Of a DNA stretch of 46,089 bases, positions 8,301 to 20,300 are shown in pieces. Position 1 is the first letter of the stretch. Every line of letters begins with the position of its first letter. Origin of the DNA: an uncultured Holophagaceae bacterium (GTDB lineage Bacteria > Acidobacteriota > Holophagae > Holophagales > Holophagaceae); the NCBI GenBank assembly GCA_903880675.1, contig CAIRQL010000128.1, forward strand, positions 1 to 46,089. Direction: 5' to 3'. A program made the position numbers and the translations under genes. The notes below the pieces were generated by a model, which was given only the letters and a program-made list of their open reading frames with translations, ran no database searches and was not told where the DNA came from.

Positions 8301-11300
8301 GTGCTGCTGCCGTAGATGATGCCGCCCTGACTGGGGGCCGTGCTGGTGCCGGTGCCGCCGTAGGTCACGGGCACGGTGCCCAGGGTGATGACAGGCGTGG
8401 TGGTGGTGGTGGCCACGGTGATGGGACCACCGCTGGCGGCGGTGACACTGGTGACGGAGCCGGTGCCGGCGGCGCCGGCGGCGGCGGTGCCCAGCTGACC
8501 GTTGCTGTCGATCACCACGGTCTGGGGCGTGCCTGCGGGCGTCACACCGGTGATGCCCGCGATGTAGGTGGCAGTCTGCGTGGCGGCCGTGCCGATGCGG
8601 ATGGTGCCCGCTTCCCCGGCCACACCCACATGGCCAATGTCGATGTTGTTGCTGCTCGTGATGAGGGAACCCGCCCCAGCGCCGAGGGCCGTGTTGCCAC
8701 TCCCGGTGATGTTGGCGCCCAGGGCGCTGTAGCCCATGGCCGTGTTGTTCCCGCCGCCGGTGTTGGCATCCAGGGCCTGATAGCCGAAGGCCGCGTTGTT
8801 GTTGCCGGCAAGGTTGCCCAGCAGGGCCGAGGCGCCAAAGGCGGTGTTGAAGCTGCCGGTGTTCACATTCAGGGCCGAGGTGCCGCCCTTGGTATTGGAG
8901 GTGCTGGTGCCGAAGGAGGCGACGCCCGTGGCGCTGACATTGGTGAGGGCAGAGCCGTCCACAGCCGGGAGCTTGGCGGTGGTGGCATCCAGGGCCACCA
9001 CATTCCCGGCGGCGGTGCCGATGGTGAGGCCCAGGTTGGTCCGAGCATCAATGACCGTTTTGGCACCGGTGCCGCCCTGGGTGACGGAGAGGGCGGTGGT
9101 CAGGCCCGACAGGGAGGTGATGGTGCTGTTGGCGCCGGCAGAGGCTGCGCCCAGGGCGGTGAGGGCAGCCCCGGCCGAGGTCGCACCCGTGCCGCCGCTG
9201 GCGATCGCCAAGGTGGCCGAGAGGCCCGCCGCCGTGCCCGTGGTGTTCTGGTTCAGGGTGGGGAAGTCCGCGGCCACGGCAATGCTGGGAACGCCGGTGG
9301 TGGTGGTGTTCTTGAGGATGCCCGTAGCCAGGCCAGCCAGGGCCACGCCATTGATCTTGCCCACGGTGGTGGCCACCGTGCCGGCGGTGGAGGTGACATC
9401 GCCGGTCAGAGCCGGCATCCGGGCGGCGAGGAGGGTGCCGCTGGCCAGGTTGCCCGCATTGGTGGAGCTGCTCACCGCCGTGCTGACAAAGGCGGTGGTG
9501 GCCAGCTGGGTGGTGTTGGTGCCGGCTGTGGCGGTGGGTGCCGCCGGGGTGCCCGTGAAGGTGGGCGAGGCCAGGGTGGCATAGGCGCTGGCGGCAGTAC
9601 CCAGCTGACCCGTGCCGGTATCCACCACGACGGGCAGGGTGGTGCCCAGGCCCGCTGCATTCGCCACACCCTTGATATATGTCTTCGCCGTGGAGATGTT
9701 GCCGATGGTGGTGGTGTTGCTGCCCATGCCCGTGGCGGAGGCGCCGAGAACGACTTCATTCACGATGGGCGTTCCGGAGGTTCCGGCCGCAGAAGCTCCG
9801 CTGTTGAAGCCGATGTAGACATTGTTGCTGCCGTACTGCAGGGCAGTGCCTGAGAATCCGGCACCGGTGCCGTAGGCGGTGTTTCTGTCCCCAGTGCTCA
9901 GGCTGTAGAGCGTGTTGCTCCCGATGCCGACATTGTCCGAAGAGGTGCCCGAGAGGTTTGCCAGGGCAGCGGCCCCCATCACGGTGTTGCCGGTCCCCGA
10001 GGTCACGGACCCGCCAAGGGCGTAGTGGCCAATGGCAGTATTGCCCTGACCGGAAGCAAAGCCGAGGGATAGCCCGCCGGCATTCTTGCCATAGAGAACA
10101 TTCGCCGAGGTGGCATCGATCTTCATGGACCGGAACCCGCCGACATAGACAGCGCTGCCAGAGGCGATATTGATGTCACCCGCCACATCCAGCTTGTAGG
10201 CCGGGGTGGTGCCGATGCCCAGGGACCCGGCGCTGGTGAAGCGCATCCGCTCGGTGTAGCCGGTGCCGGTGGCCGTGGGCACCACACCCCAGGTCATGAA
10301 GGTGCTGCCGGTGACATCGGGGATGAAGGTCCGCAGCTCCGAGGTTGCGATGCCGAAGCCGTAGCGGTGGTTGCTACCGGTGGTCTCGTAGAGCAGCACC
10401 TGCTGCTCGTTGGCGGCGGTCCCGAAGGAGAGCAGCGCCCCGGGGGTCGTGGTGCCGATGCCCACATTGCCGGCGCTGTAGCTGATGGTGCTGCCACTGG
10501 TGGCCCACTGGCTGCTGGTGAGGGCGGACCAGGACACATCCGTGCCGCTGGTGGTCAGGAACCTGCCCGTGTTGCCCGTCTGGGTGGGCAGCAGAGCGGT
10601 GCGAGCGGCGGTGGCGGTGGTGGCGCCGGTGCCGCCACTGGCGATGGCCAGGGTGGCTGACAGACCCGCAGCGGTCGTGGCCGTGCTGGCATTGCCCGTC
10701 AGGGCGCCGACGAAGCCGGTGGTGGCCGTGAAGGTGGGGGCGGTGACGGTGCCCGTGAAGGTGGGAGAGGCCAAGGGCGCCAGGCTGGGCACATCGGTGG
10801 CCACCAGGGACCGGAAGCTGGGGGCGCCGGTGGACCCGTTGGGGCTGGCGAAGACGAGGTTCGCCGCCGCCGTCGCTGCGCCGGTGCCCCCGTTGGCCAC
10901 GGGGAGCGTGCCCGTGACGCCGGTGGCCAGTGCAACCTGGCCCCAGGAGGGGGCAGCGCCGACGCCACCCGAGATCAGGGCCTTGCCGGTGGCCACATCC
11001 GCGAGACCCGTCAGCGTACCGGTGCCACTGGCGTAGAGCAGGTCGCCGACAGCGTAGGTGGAGAGGCCCGTGCCACCCCGGGTCACGGGCACGGTGGCCA
11101 GCCAGGACGGTGCGCCGGAGCCACCGGACTGCAGGAGGTAGCCCGCGGTGCCGGCGGCGGTGGAGCCGAAGGCCGTGCCGCTGGAGCCGAAAATAATGCC
11201 ACCCGGATTGGGGGCCGAACCGGTGCCGGTGCCGCCGTTGGCCACGGGCACGGTGCCCGTGAGGCTGATGGTGGGGGTGGCGCCAGAGGTGGCGGAGAGG

Positions 11301-14300
11301 GGTGCGCTGGCACTGACGCTGGTGACGCTGCCCGTGCTGGTGGAGAGGGGGCCTGACCAGGCAGAGCCGGTGTAGGCGTAGAAGCCGGGGGTGCTGTCGG
11401 TCTGGTAGACCAGCAGGCCCGTGGCCGGCGTGCTGATGGCGGCCACCTGGGCGGCGGTCATGCGGGGCACCAGCAGGCCCTTGGCGGTGCTGGTGAGGTC
11501 CAGCATGGCGCTGGCGTGGGGAGCATCCCCGGTCGTGTTGATGCCCACGGACCCGCCCAGCTGGGTGCTGCCCCCGGCACTGGGGGTGAGGGTGACACTC
11601 TGGTTGGTGCCACCGGCCGCAAAGGTGAGGGCCCCGCTGCCGGTGATGGACCCGGTGGTGCTGCCGGTGCCACCCTGCGCCACGGTGAGGGCGGTGCTGA
11701 GGGCCGACAGGCTGGTGATGTCGCTGTTGGCGCCCGAAGCGGCAAAACCTGAGAGGCTGGCCGGGCCCCACACGCCGCCGCTGTAACGCAGCACCTGACC
11801 ACTGCTGGCACCCATGCCGGCCAGGTTGGCGGCGGCCACCCCGCCGGTGGCCAGGGTGATGGTGTTGGCCGTGTTGGTCAGCCCCGCTCCGAAGGTGTAG
11901 GTGGCGCCGCTGTTGAACTGGGACCAGGCCGTGCCGTTGAACACATAGCCGTTCGAAAGGGCGGTGGCGAAGACAGCATCCTTATCGAGAGGGGAGGCAA
12001 AGGACCAGTCGGTGCCGCTCCAGGTGGCAATTTGGTTCACATTACCGCCACCCCAGGCGACGGTGACGATGTAGCGGGCCCCGGTAACGGGGGTTGCCGG
12101 GGCCGAGGCGGCGAGGCTCACCACGGATTCTCGCCACACCAAGCCACCGCTGAGGCTATCCACATAGGCCTTGGTGGCGGCATCGGTGGTCCCCGTTGGC
12201 GCAGCAAGGCCGGTGATCCGGTTGCTGTTCATGTTGAGCGTGCCGCCGGCAGGCACTGACCCATCGGCCTTGAGGTAGCCCGCAGCAGCGTGGGCGGTGT
12301 TGAAGGTGGTCCAGTCGTCCTTGGACAGGTAGCCGGCGCCGCTGCCGCTGGCCTGGGCGATGCTGATGACCGGCGCAGTGGTTCCGGACACGCTCAGGGG
12401 CGCGCCGCCCACGGTGACGCCGGTGACGGTGCCGCTGCCCTTCCCATCGAAGCGGTTCCAGTCGGCGGCGGTGAGGTAGCCCGCCTGGCCGGAGCCGGCG
12501 GCGGCGATGCTGATGGTGGGGGTGGTGGTGCCAGACACGCTCAGGGGCGCGCCGCCCACGGCCACGCTGGCCACGGCCCCCGTGCTGCCGGGGCGCACCC
12601 AGGCGGAGCCGTCATAGGTGAACAGGTCCTTCACGGTGGTGTCGTAGACCACCAGGCCCGTGGCGGGGGCCGCGATGCTGCCGGTCCCCATGGCGGTCCG
12701 CTCGGTGGTGGTCAGGCGCGGGGGCAGGAAGCCCTTGGTGCTGCTGGACAGGGCCAGGAGGGCGCTGGCCTCCGGGGCGGCGCCGATACCCACCCCGCCG
12801 GTGCCGGTGGGGCTGAGGGTGATGCTGTTGTCACCGGCGGCCGCGGCGAGGGTGAGGCCCGCGGCCCCCGTGACATTGCCCGTCAGGTTGCCCGTGACAT
12901 TGCCGGTGACGGCGCCCGTGACATCGCCGGTGACATTGCCGGTCAGGTTGCCCGCGATGCCGCTGGAGAAGGTCTTGGTACCGGCGATGGTCTGGTCACC
13001 CACGGTGTAGACGCCGTTGGTGACGCTGCCAGCGGCGGTGGCCGTGGCGGCATTGCCGGTGGTGTCCTGGTTCAGGACGGGGAAGTCGGCGGCCACGGCG
13101 ATGCTGGGAACACCAGTGACCGTGGTGTTTTTCAGGATGCCGGTGTCGAGCCCAGCCAGGGAGACGCGGTTGAGCTTGCCCACCACCGTGGCGGCCTGGG
13201 TGCCCGTCACATCGCCGGAGAGGCTGCCGCTGAAGCTGACCGCCGTGGTGGCCGCGGGCACCGTGCCCGTCAGCTGCGAGCCATCGCCCACAAACCGGCC
13301 GGCGCTGTCGATCTTGGCCAGCACCGTCGCGCTGCTGTCCTGCCACTCCTGCAGGTTGGCAGACTGACCGCCGGAGGCCTTGATGACGAGGCCTCGCTTG
13401 TCGGCCGCCTCGATGGCGATGGCCTGCTCGCCCTTGGTCAGGGTGTTCGCGGCGTTGCTGTAGACGCCGTTGGTGACGGTGGCGGAGTTGCCGGTGATGC
13501 TGCCAGCGATGGGGCTGCTGAAGGTCTTGGTGCCGGCGATGGTCTGATCACCCAGGGTGTAGACGCCATTGGTGACGCTGGCGGCCGTGGCGGCCGTGGT
13601 GGCCGTGGCCGCATTGCCACTGATGTCACCGCTGATGTCCACGCCGGGGATGGTGGTGGCGGCGGTCATGGCGGAGCTGCCGTTGCCCTTCACATAGCCG
13701 GTCAGGGAGGTGGCGCCGGTGCCGCCGTAGGGCACGGTCACGGTGGCCAGGGTGATGACCGGTGTGGTGGTGGTGGTGGCGACGGTGATGGGGCCGTCGC
13801 TGGCGGTCACGCTGGTGACGGACCCAGCGGCGGGGCTCACCCAGGACAGGATGCCGTTGGCATCGGTTCGGAGCACCTGACCCGCACTGCCGAGGGCACT
13901 GGGCAGGGTCAGCGTGACGGCGCCCGCTAGCGCATCGGGGGCCTTGAGGGCGACATAGTCGGTGCCACCCGCAGCCAGCTCCAGGAGGCGCAGCTCACCC
14001 GTGTTGCTGCTGTCGATGGGCTTGAGGGTCAGGCTGGTCTGGTTGGTCAGGCCGGTAAGGGCGGTGATGTCGGCATTGGCCCCGGAGGCAGCGGCGCCCA
14101 GGGCGGTCAGCGCCTCTGCAGCGGAGCCGGCCCCGGTGCCACCGCGCGTCACGGGCAGGAGGCCCGCGGCGATCTTGGAGGCGTCCAGCGCGGGAATGTC
14201 GGAGGCGGCCAGGCTGCGGAAGCCCGGGCTGCCCGCCGAGCCAGCGGGGGCGGCGAGGACGGTGCCTGCGGTCTGGCTGTTCAGGGTGGCGGTGAGGGTG

Positions 14301-17300
14301 CCGGCGCCGGTCACCGGGGAGTTGCTCACGCTGAAGAGGTCCGGCAGGGCCAAGCCCACGCTGGTGACCGCCCCGCTGGCCGCGTTGACCCAGGAGAGGG
14401 TGCCGCTGCCGTTGGTGCTGAGCACCTGGCCCAGGCTCCCGGCCGTGGCCGGCAGGGTCAGGGTGAAGTTGGTGTCGAGGGCGTCCGGGCCCTTCAGGGC
14501 GAGGTAGCTGGTGCCGTTGCTGGCCAGCTCCTGGAAGCGCAGCTCACCGGCCTGGGTGACGCTGGCGGGCGCGAGGTCGATGGTGCCGGTGAGGCCGGTG
14601 ATGTCGGCATTGGCGCCGGCCGCAGCGGCGCCCAGGTTGGTCCGGGCGATGGTGGCATCGCCCGAGCCCGTGCCACCCCGGGCCACGGCCAGGGTGCCGG
14701 TGCTGATGTTGGAGGCGCTGGTGGCGCCGACCGCGCTGGCCACGAAGGCCGTGGTGGCCAGCTGGGTGCTGTTGGTCCCGGCCGTGGCGGTGGGTGCTGC
14801 GGGGGTGCCAGTGAAGGTGGGGGAGTCCAGCCCAGCCTTGGCGCTGAAGGTGGCGAAGTCCGTGGCGGCGAGGTAGCCATCCACGCTGCCGGTGGCCTGC
14901 GTAATGCCAATGACGGGCGTGCTGGTACCTGAGCTTACGGTGATGGGGCTACCACTCGCGGGGGTGACATTGGTGACCGTGCCGGCGGCGCTGCTGGTGC
15001 CGAAGGGGCCGGCCCAGGCGCTGCCGTTGTAGAAGTAGAAGCCAGAGGTGCCATCGGTCTGATAGACCAGCAGGCCGGTGGCCGGGGAGCCGATGGCGGC
15101 CACCTGGGCGGCGGTCATCCGGGGGGCCAGGAAGCCCTTGGTGGTGGAGGCGATTTCCAGGGCGGCGGTGGCGGCGGGCGTGACTGTACCGATACCGGCG
15201 GCGTCGCCGAGGGCCAGGGTGCCCGTGAAGGTGGGCGAGGCCAGGGGGGCCTTGAGGGCAAGGGCCGTGCTGGTGGCCGAGGAGATGGGCTTGGACGCGT
15301 CCGAGGTGTTGTCCACATTGGCGAGACCGACCTGATCCTTGGTCATGCTCGTCAGGGCCGCGCCGCTGCCGGCGGGGGCCAGGTAGTCCGTGCCCGCCAC
15401 GGCGATGCTGGGCACGCCGGTGCTGGTGGTGTTCTTCAGGAGGCCTGTGGCCAGGCCGGCCAGGGAGACACCATTGACCTTGCCGACCACCGTCGCACCC
15501 TGAGTGCCCGTTACATCCCCGACGAGGTTGCCCGTGAAGTTCACGGCGGTGGTGGCGTTGGAGATCTGGCCCCCGCTATTGACGAAGGTCTGCCAGGTAC
15601 CCGCACCCGTGTTGTCGTAGACCATCAGGGTCTTGAGGTCGGTGTCGAAGACCATGAGGCCGTTGGCCGGGGCGGCGATGCCGCTGGTGCCCATGGCGGT
15701 GCGCTGGGCCGTGGTGAGGCGCGGCGGCAGGAAGCCCTGGGTGGTGGAGATCACTTCCAGGGCGGCGGAGGCGGCGGGGTTGTTGGTCCCGGTGCCGATG
15801 CCCACGGCTCCGCCCAGCAGGGTATTGCCACCGGTGCTGGGAGCGATGGTCACATTCTGGGCGATGTCCCCGGCGGCGATGGTGAGCGCGCCGGTGCCCG
15901 TGAGGGATGCGGCGGTGACGGCGCCCGTGAAGGCCCCGGTGGCGCCGGTGATGCTGCCGGTCACATTGCCGGTGACGTTGCCCACGACGCTGCCGCTGAC
16001 ACTGCCCGTGAGGCTGGCGGTGATGTTGCCCGCAGCAAAGTCGCCGGAGCCATCCCGCTTCACCAGGGTCGAGGCGGTGCCGGCGTTGGTGGCGGCGTTG
16101 GCCAGCAGCTCTGCTGCGTGGACCTGGGCGGCGGTGGAGGTGCCCACGGTGGCCACGGTGGTGGCGCCCTGGGTGCCCGTCACATCCCCCGCGAGGGTGC
16201 CAGAGAAGTTGGTCACACCACCGGCGGTGGTGGCGAGGCTGCGCCAGGCCGGGGCCGTGGCGTCAAAGATCAGCAGGGTCTTGAGGTCCGTGTCGAAGAC
16301 CACCAGGCCATTGGCGGGGGCGCCGATGCTGGTGCGCTCCGTGGTGCTCATGCGGGGCGGCAGGAAGCCCTTGGTGGTGGAGGTGATGTCCAGGGCGGCG
16401 GAGGCCAGCGGCGCGTCGCCGGTCGTGTTGATGCCCACGGACCCGCCCAGCAGGGTGCTGCCACCGGCGCTGGGGGCCAGGGTCACGTTCTGGCTGCTGC
16501 CCCCGGCGGCGACGGTGAGCGCACCGGTGCCCGTGAGCGAACCTGCCGTGACGGCGCCCGTGAAGGCCCCGGTGGTGCCGCTCACATTGCCTGCGAGGCT
16601 GCCGGTGATGACGCCAGCGGTGAAGCCGCCAGCGGCGTCGCGCCGGACCAGGGCAGAGACCGTGTTGGAGTCGGTGGCCGCGTTGGCCAGGACGGCCCCG
16701 GCGGCCACATCAGCCGCAGTCTGGTCGCCCACGGTAGACACGACCGTGCGGCCTTGGGTGCCTGTCACATCGCCGACCAGGGTGCCGGAGAAGTTCGTCA
16801 CGGCGCCGGTGTCAGTCGTCGTGCTCGCGGCGAGCCGATTCCAGGTGCCGGGGGAGGTGGCGTCGTAGACCAGCAGGGCGTTCAAGCCCGTATCGAAGAC
16901 CACCAGACCGTTGACCGGGGCGGCGATGCTGCCGGTGCCCATGGCGGTGCGCTGGGCCGTGGTCAGGCGGGGCGGCAGGAAGCCCTTGGTGGTGGAGGTG
17001 ATGTCCAGGGCCGCGGCGGTATCCGGCGTGGCCGTGCCGATGCCCACCACGCTGCCCAGCGCCACGGCGCCGGTGCCGCTGGGGGTGAGGGTGACGCTCT
17101 GGTTGGTGCCGCCGGCCGCGAAGGTGAGCTCCGTACTGCCGGTGATGGAGCCCGTGGCGGAACCGGTGCCACCCCGCACCAGGGGCAGGATGCCGGTGGT
17201 GAGCTTGCTGGTGTCCAGCACCGGGATATCGGCGGGCACCAGGGAGCGGAAGCTGGGTGCGGTCCCGGCCCCGCTGGCGGGGCCCGCCAGCACCAGGTTG

Positions 17301-20300
17301 GCGCTCTGGCTAGTGAGAGCGGCGGTGAGGGTGCCGGTGCCGGTGACCGGCGAGTTGGTGACGCTGAACAGGCCCGGCAGAGCCAGGCCCACGCTGGTGA
17401 CGGTGCCGCCGCCGCCGGTGGTGCTGCCCAGCTGGCCATTGGCATCGATCATGACGGTCTGGCCACCAGCGACGGCGACGCCGCGGATGCCCGCCACGAA
17501 GGCACGGCTCTGCCCGGTGCCCGCCATGGCGTCGTAGGCCGTGCCCAGGCGCAGGGTGTTGGCATCCGCGGCCAGGCCGGTGTTGGCGAGGTCGATGTTG
17601 TGGCCGCCTGTGCCCAGGGCCGAGCCAGCCTGCGCGCCCAGCAGCAAGTTGCTGCCGCCGGTGCTGAGGGCGTTCCCCGCCTGATAGCCGAGGGCGGTGT
17701 TGTTGGAGCCCGTGGTGAGGTTGTAGAGGGAGGCGGTGCCCACCGAGACATTGCTGGCACCGGTGGTGGCACTGGCCAGGGCCGTGGAGCCGAAGGCCGC
17801 ATTGCTGGAGGGGGTGGTGGCGGAGCTCAGGGCGTGCCAGCCGAAGGCCGCGTTGCCGATGCCCCCGGTGCTACTGGCCAGGGCGCCGGCGCCGGTGGCG
17901 GTGTTGGCGAAGCCGGTGGTGTTGGCGCCCAGGGCCTGGGCGCCGGTGGCGGTGTTGGCGCTGCCCGTGAGGTTGGCCTGCAGGGCCTGGCTGCCCACGG
18001 CCGTGTTGTTCGGCGCTGTGGTGTTGGCCTGCAGGGCCTGATAGCCGAAGGCCGCGTTGTTGTGGCCCGTGCTGACGGCCAGGGCGCCGCTGCCGGCGGC
18101 GGTGCTGCTGTTGGCGTCCGAGGCCACGGAGCCCAGCACGCCCGTGAGCTGGGAGCCATCCAGCACCGGCAGCTTGCCGGAGCCATCCAGTTGGACCAGG
18201 TTGCCCGCCGAGGTGCCGGCGTTGAGGGTGGCCGCCGAGCCCAGGCCCGACACTTCCGCCACAGGGACGGCTGCGCCGCTGCTGGCGGCGGTGAGGCGTC
18301 CCTGGGCATCCACCGTGACCGTGGCCCGGGTGTAGGTGCCGGCGGTAACGGCCGTGTTCGCCAGGCCCAGGGTGCCGGTGTGGGTGATGTCACCACCCGT
18401 GAGGCCCGTGCCCGCCGAGACCTGGGTGACGGTGCCCGTGGTGCTGGAGGTGCCGAAGGGCCCGGTCCAGGTGCTGCCGTTGAACTGGTAGAGGCCCGCC
18501 GCGCCGTCCGCCTGGTAGACCAGGAGGCCCGCCGCCGGGGTGGTGATGGCCGTCCGCTGCGCCGCGGTCATGCGCGGGGGCAGGAAGCCCTTGGTGGTGC
18601 TGCTCAGGTCCAGCAGGGCCGTGGCGGCCGGGGTGTCCGTGCCGATGGCCAGGGCTCCGCCCGAGAACACCACATCGCTGCCCGTGAGCGTCATGGGCGA
18701 GGCGCCGGCGGCACCCGTGGCGCCGGTGGCACCGGTCGACCCTGCCACACCCGCTGCGCCGGTGTCGCCCTTCGCACCAGCCGCGCCCTCGGCGCCGGCG
18801 GGGCCCACCAGGCTCACGCCCGTAGGCCAGGCCCCGGCCACCTTGGGGCCAAAGAGGGTGCTGGTGGTGGTGTTGAGGTAGAAGTCCCCAATGGCGCCAC
18901 TGTCCGTGGCGGGGTTGGCGCTGCCGCTGAGCACCGTCCGACCATCCACGCCGTTGCTACCCGCTGCTCCGGCCGGGCCCACCTCGCCCTGGAGGCCCTG
19001 GGCGCCTGCCACACCTGCAGCGCCGGTGTTGCCCTTGGCACCGGCCGCGCCCTCGGCGCCCGTGGCACCCACCAGGCTCACGCCCGTGGGCCAGGCCCCG
19101 GCCGCCTTGGGGCCGAAGAGGGTGTTGGTGGTGGTGTTGAGGTAGAAGTCCCCGTTGGCGCCGATACCCTCCGCAGGATTGGCGCTGCCGCTCAGCACTG
19201 TCCGGCCGTCCTGACCGCTGGTGCCCGTAACCCCGGTGGGTCCCGTCTCGCCCTGGAGTCCCAGAAGGCCCTGAAGACCCTGGGCGCCGGTCCCACCGGC
19301 AGCGCCGAGGTCGCCCTTGCTGCCTTGCACGCCCTGGATGCCCTGGGGGCCCGCAGCGCCCGTGGTGCCCGTGTCACCCTTGACGCCCTGCACACCCTGG
19401 GTGCCCTGCGTTCCCTGGGGGCCCGTGGGCCCGGTGGCGCCGGTGGCCCCCGTGAGGCCCGTGAGGCCCTGGAGGCCCTGGGTGCCCTGGGTTCCCGTGG
19501 CGCCCGTGGCGCCCGTGAGTCCGGTGTCTCCCTTGGTGCCCTGGCCACCCTGCAGGCCCTGCGTTCCCTGGGGGCCCGTGGCGCCCGCGGCGCCCGTGAG
19601 TCCGGTGTCACCCTTGGTGCCCTGGACACCCTGAGTGCCCTGGGTGCCCTGGGGCCCCACCATGCTCACGCCCGCCATGGGCCAGGCGCCGGCGGCCTTG
19701 GGGCCCCACAGCACGTTGGTGGTCGTGTTGATGTAGAAATTCCCGTCCACGCCCAGGCTGGGCGCTGGATCCGTGGCCCCGGACAGGGCCGCGCTGCCGG
19801 CCACCATCACCTGGCCCGCGGCGCCCGTGTTGCCGGTGTCGCCCTTGACGCCCTGGAGCCCCAGGAGGCCCTGGGGCCCGGTGGCCCCGGTGTCGCCCTT
19901 GAGACCCTGAATGCCTTGGGCCCCGGTATCGCCCTTCACACCCTGACTGCCCTGGGTGCCGGTGTCGCCTTTGAGGCCCTGGCTACCCGCCACGCCCTGC
20001 CCACCGGCCGGTCCCGCCACACCCTGCGCGCCACCGGCCCCGGTGTCACCCTTGAGGCCCTGAATGCCCTGGGCACCCGTATCGCCCTTCACGCCCTGGC
20101 CGCCGGTGGTGCCGAGGTCGCCCTTGAGGCCCTGGGGGCCCTGGGCACCGGTGGCGCCCGTATCACCCTTGGCACCGGTGGCGCCGAGGTCGCCCTTCAC
20201 TCCCTGCACGCCCTGGGGGCCCGCGTCGCCCTTGGCGCCCTGGAGGCCCTGCACACCCTGGGAACCCGTGGCCCCGATGTCGCCCATTAGGCCCTGGGTA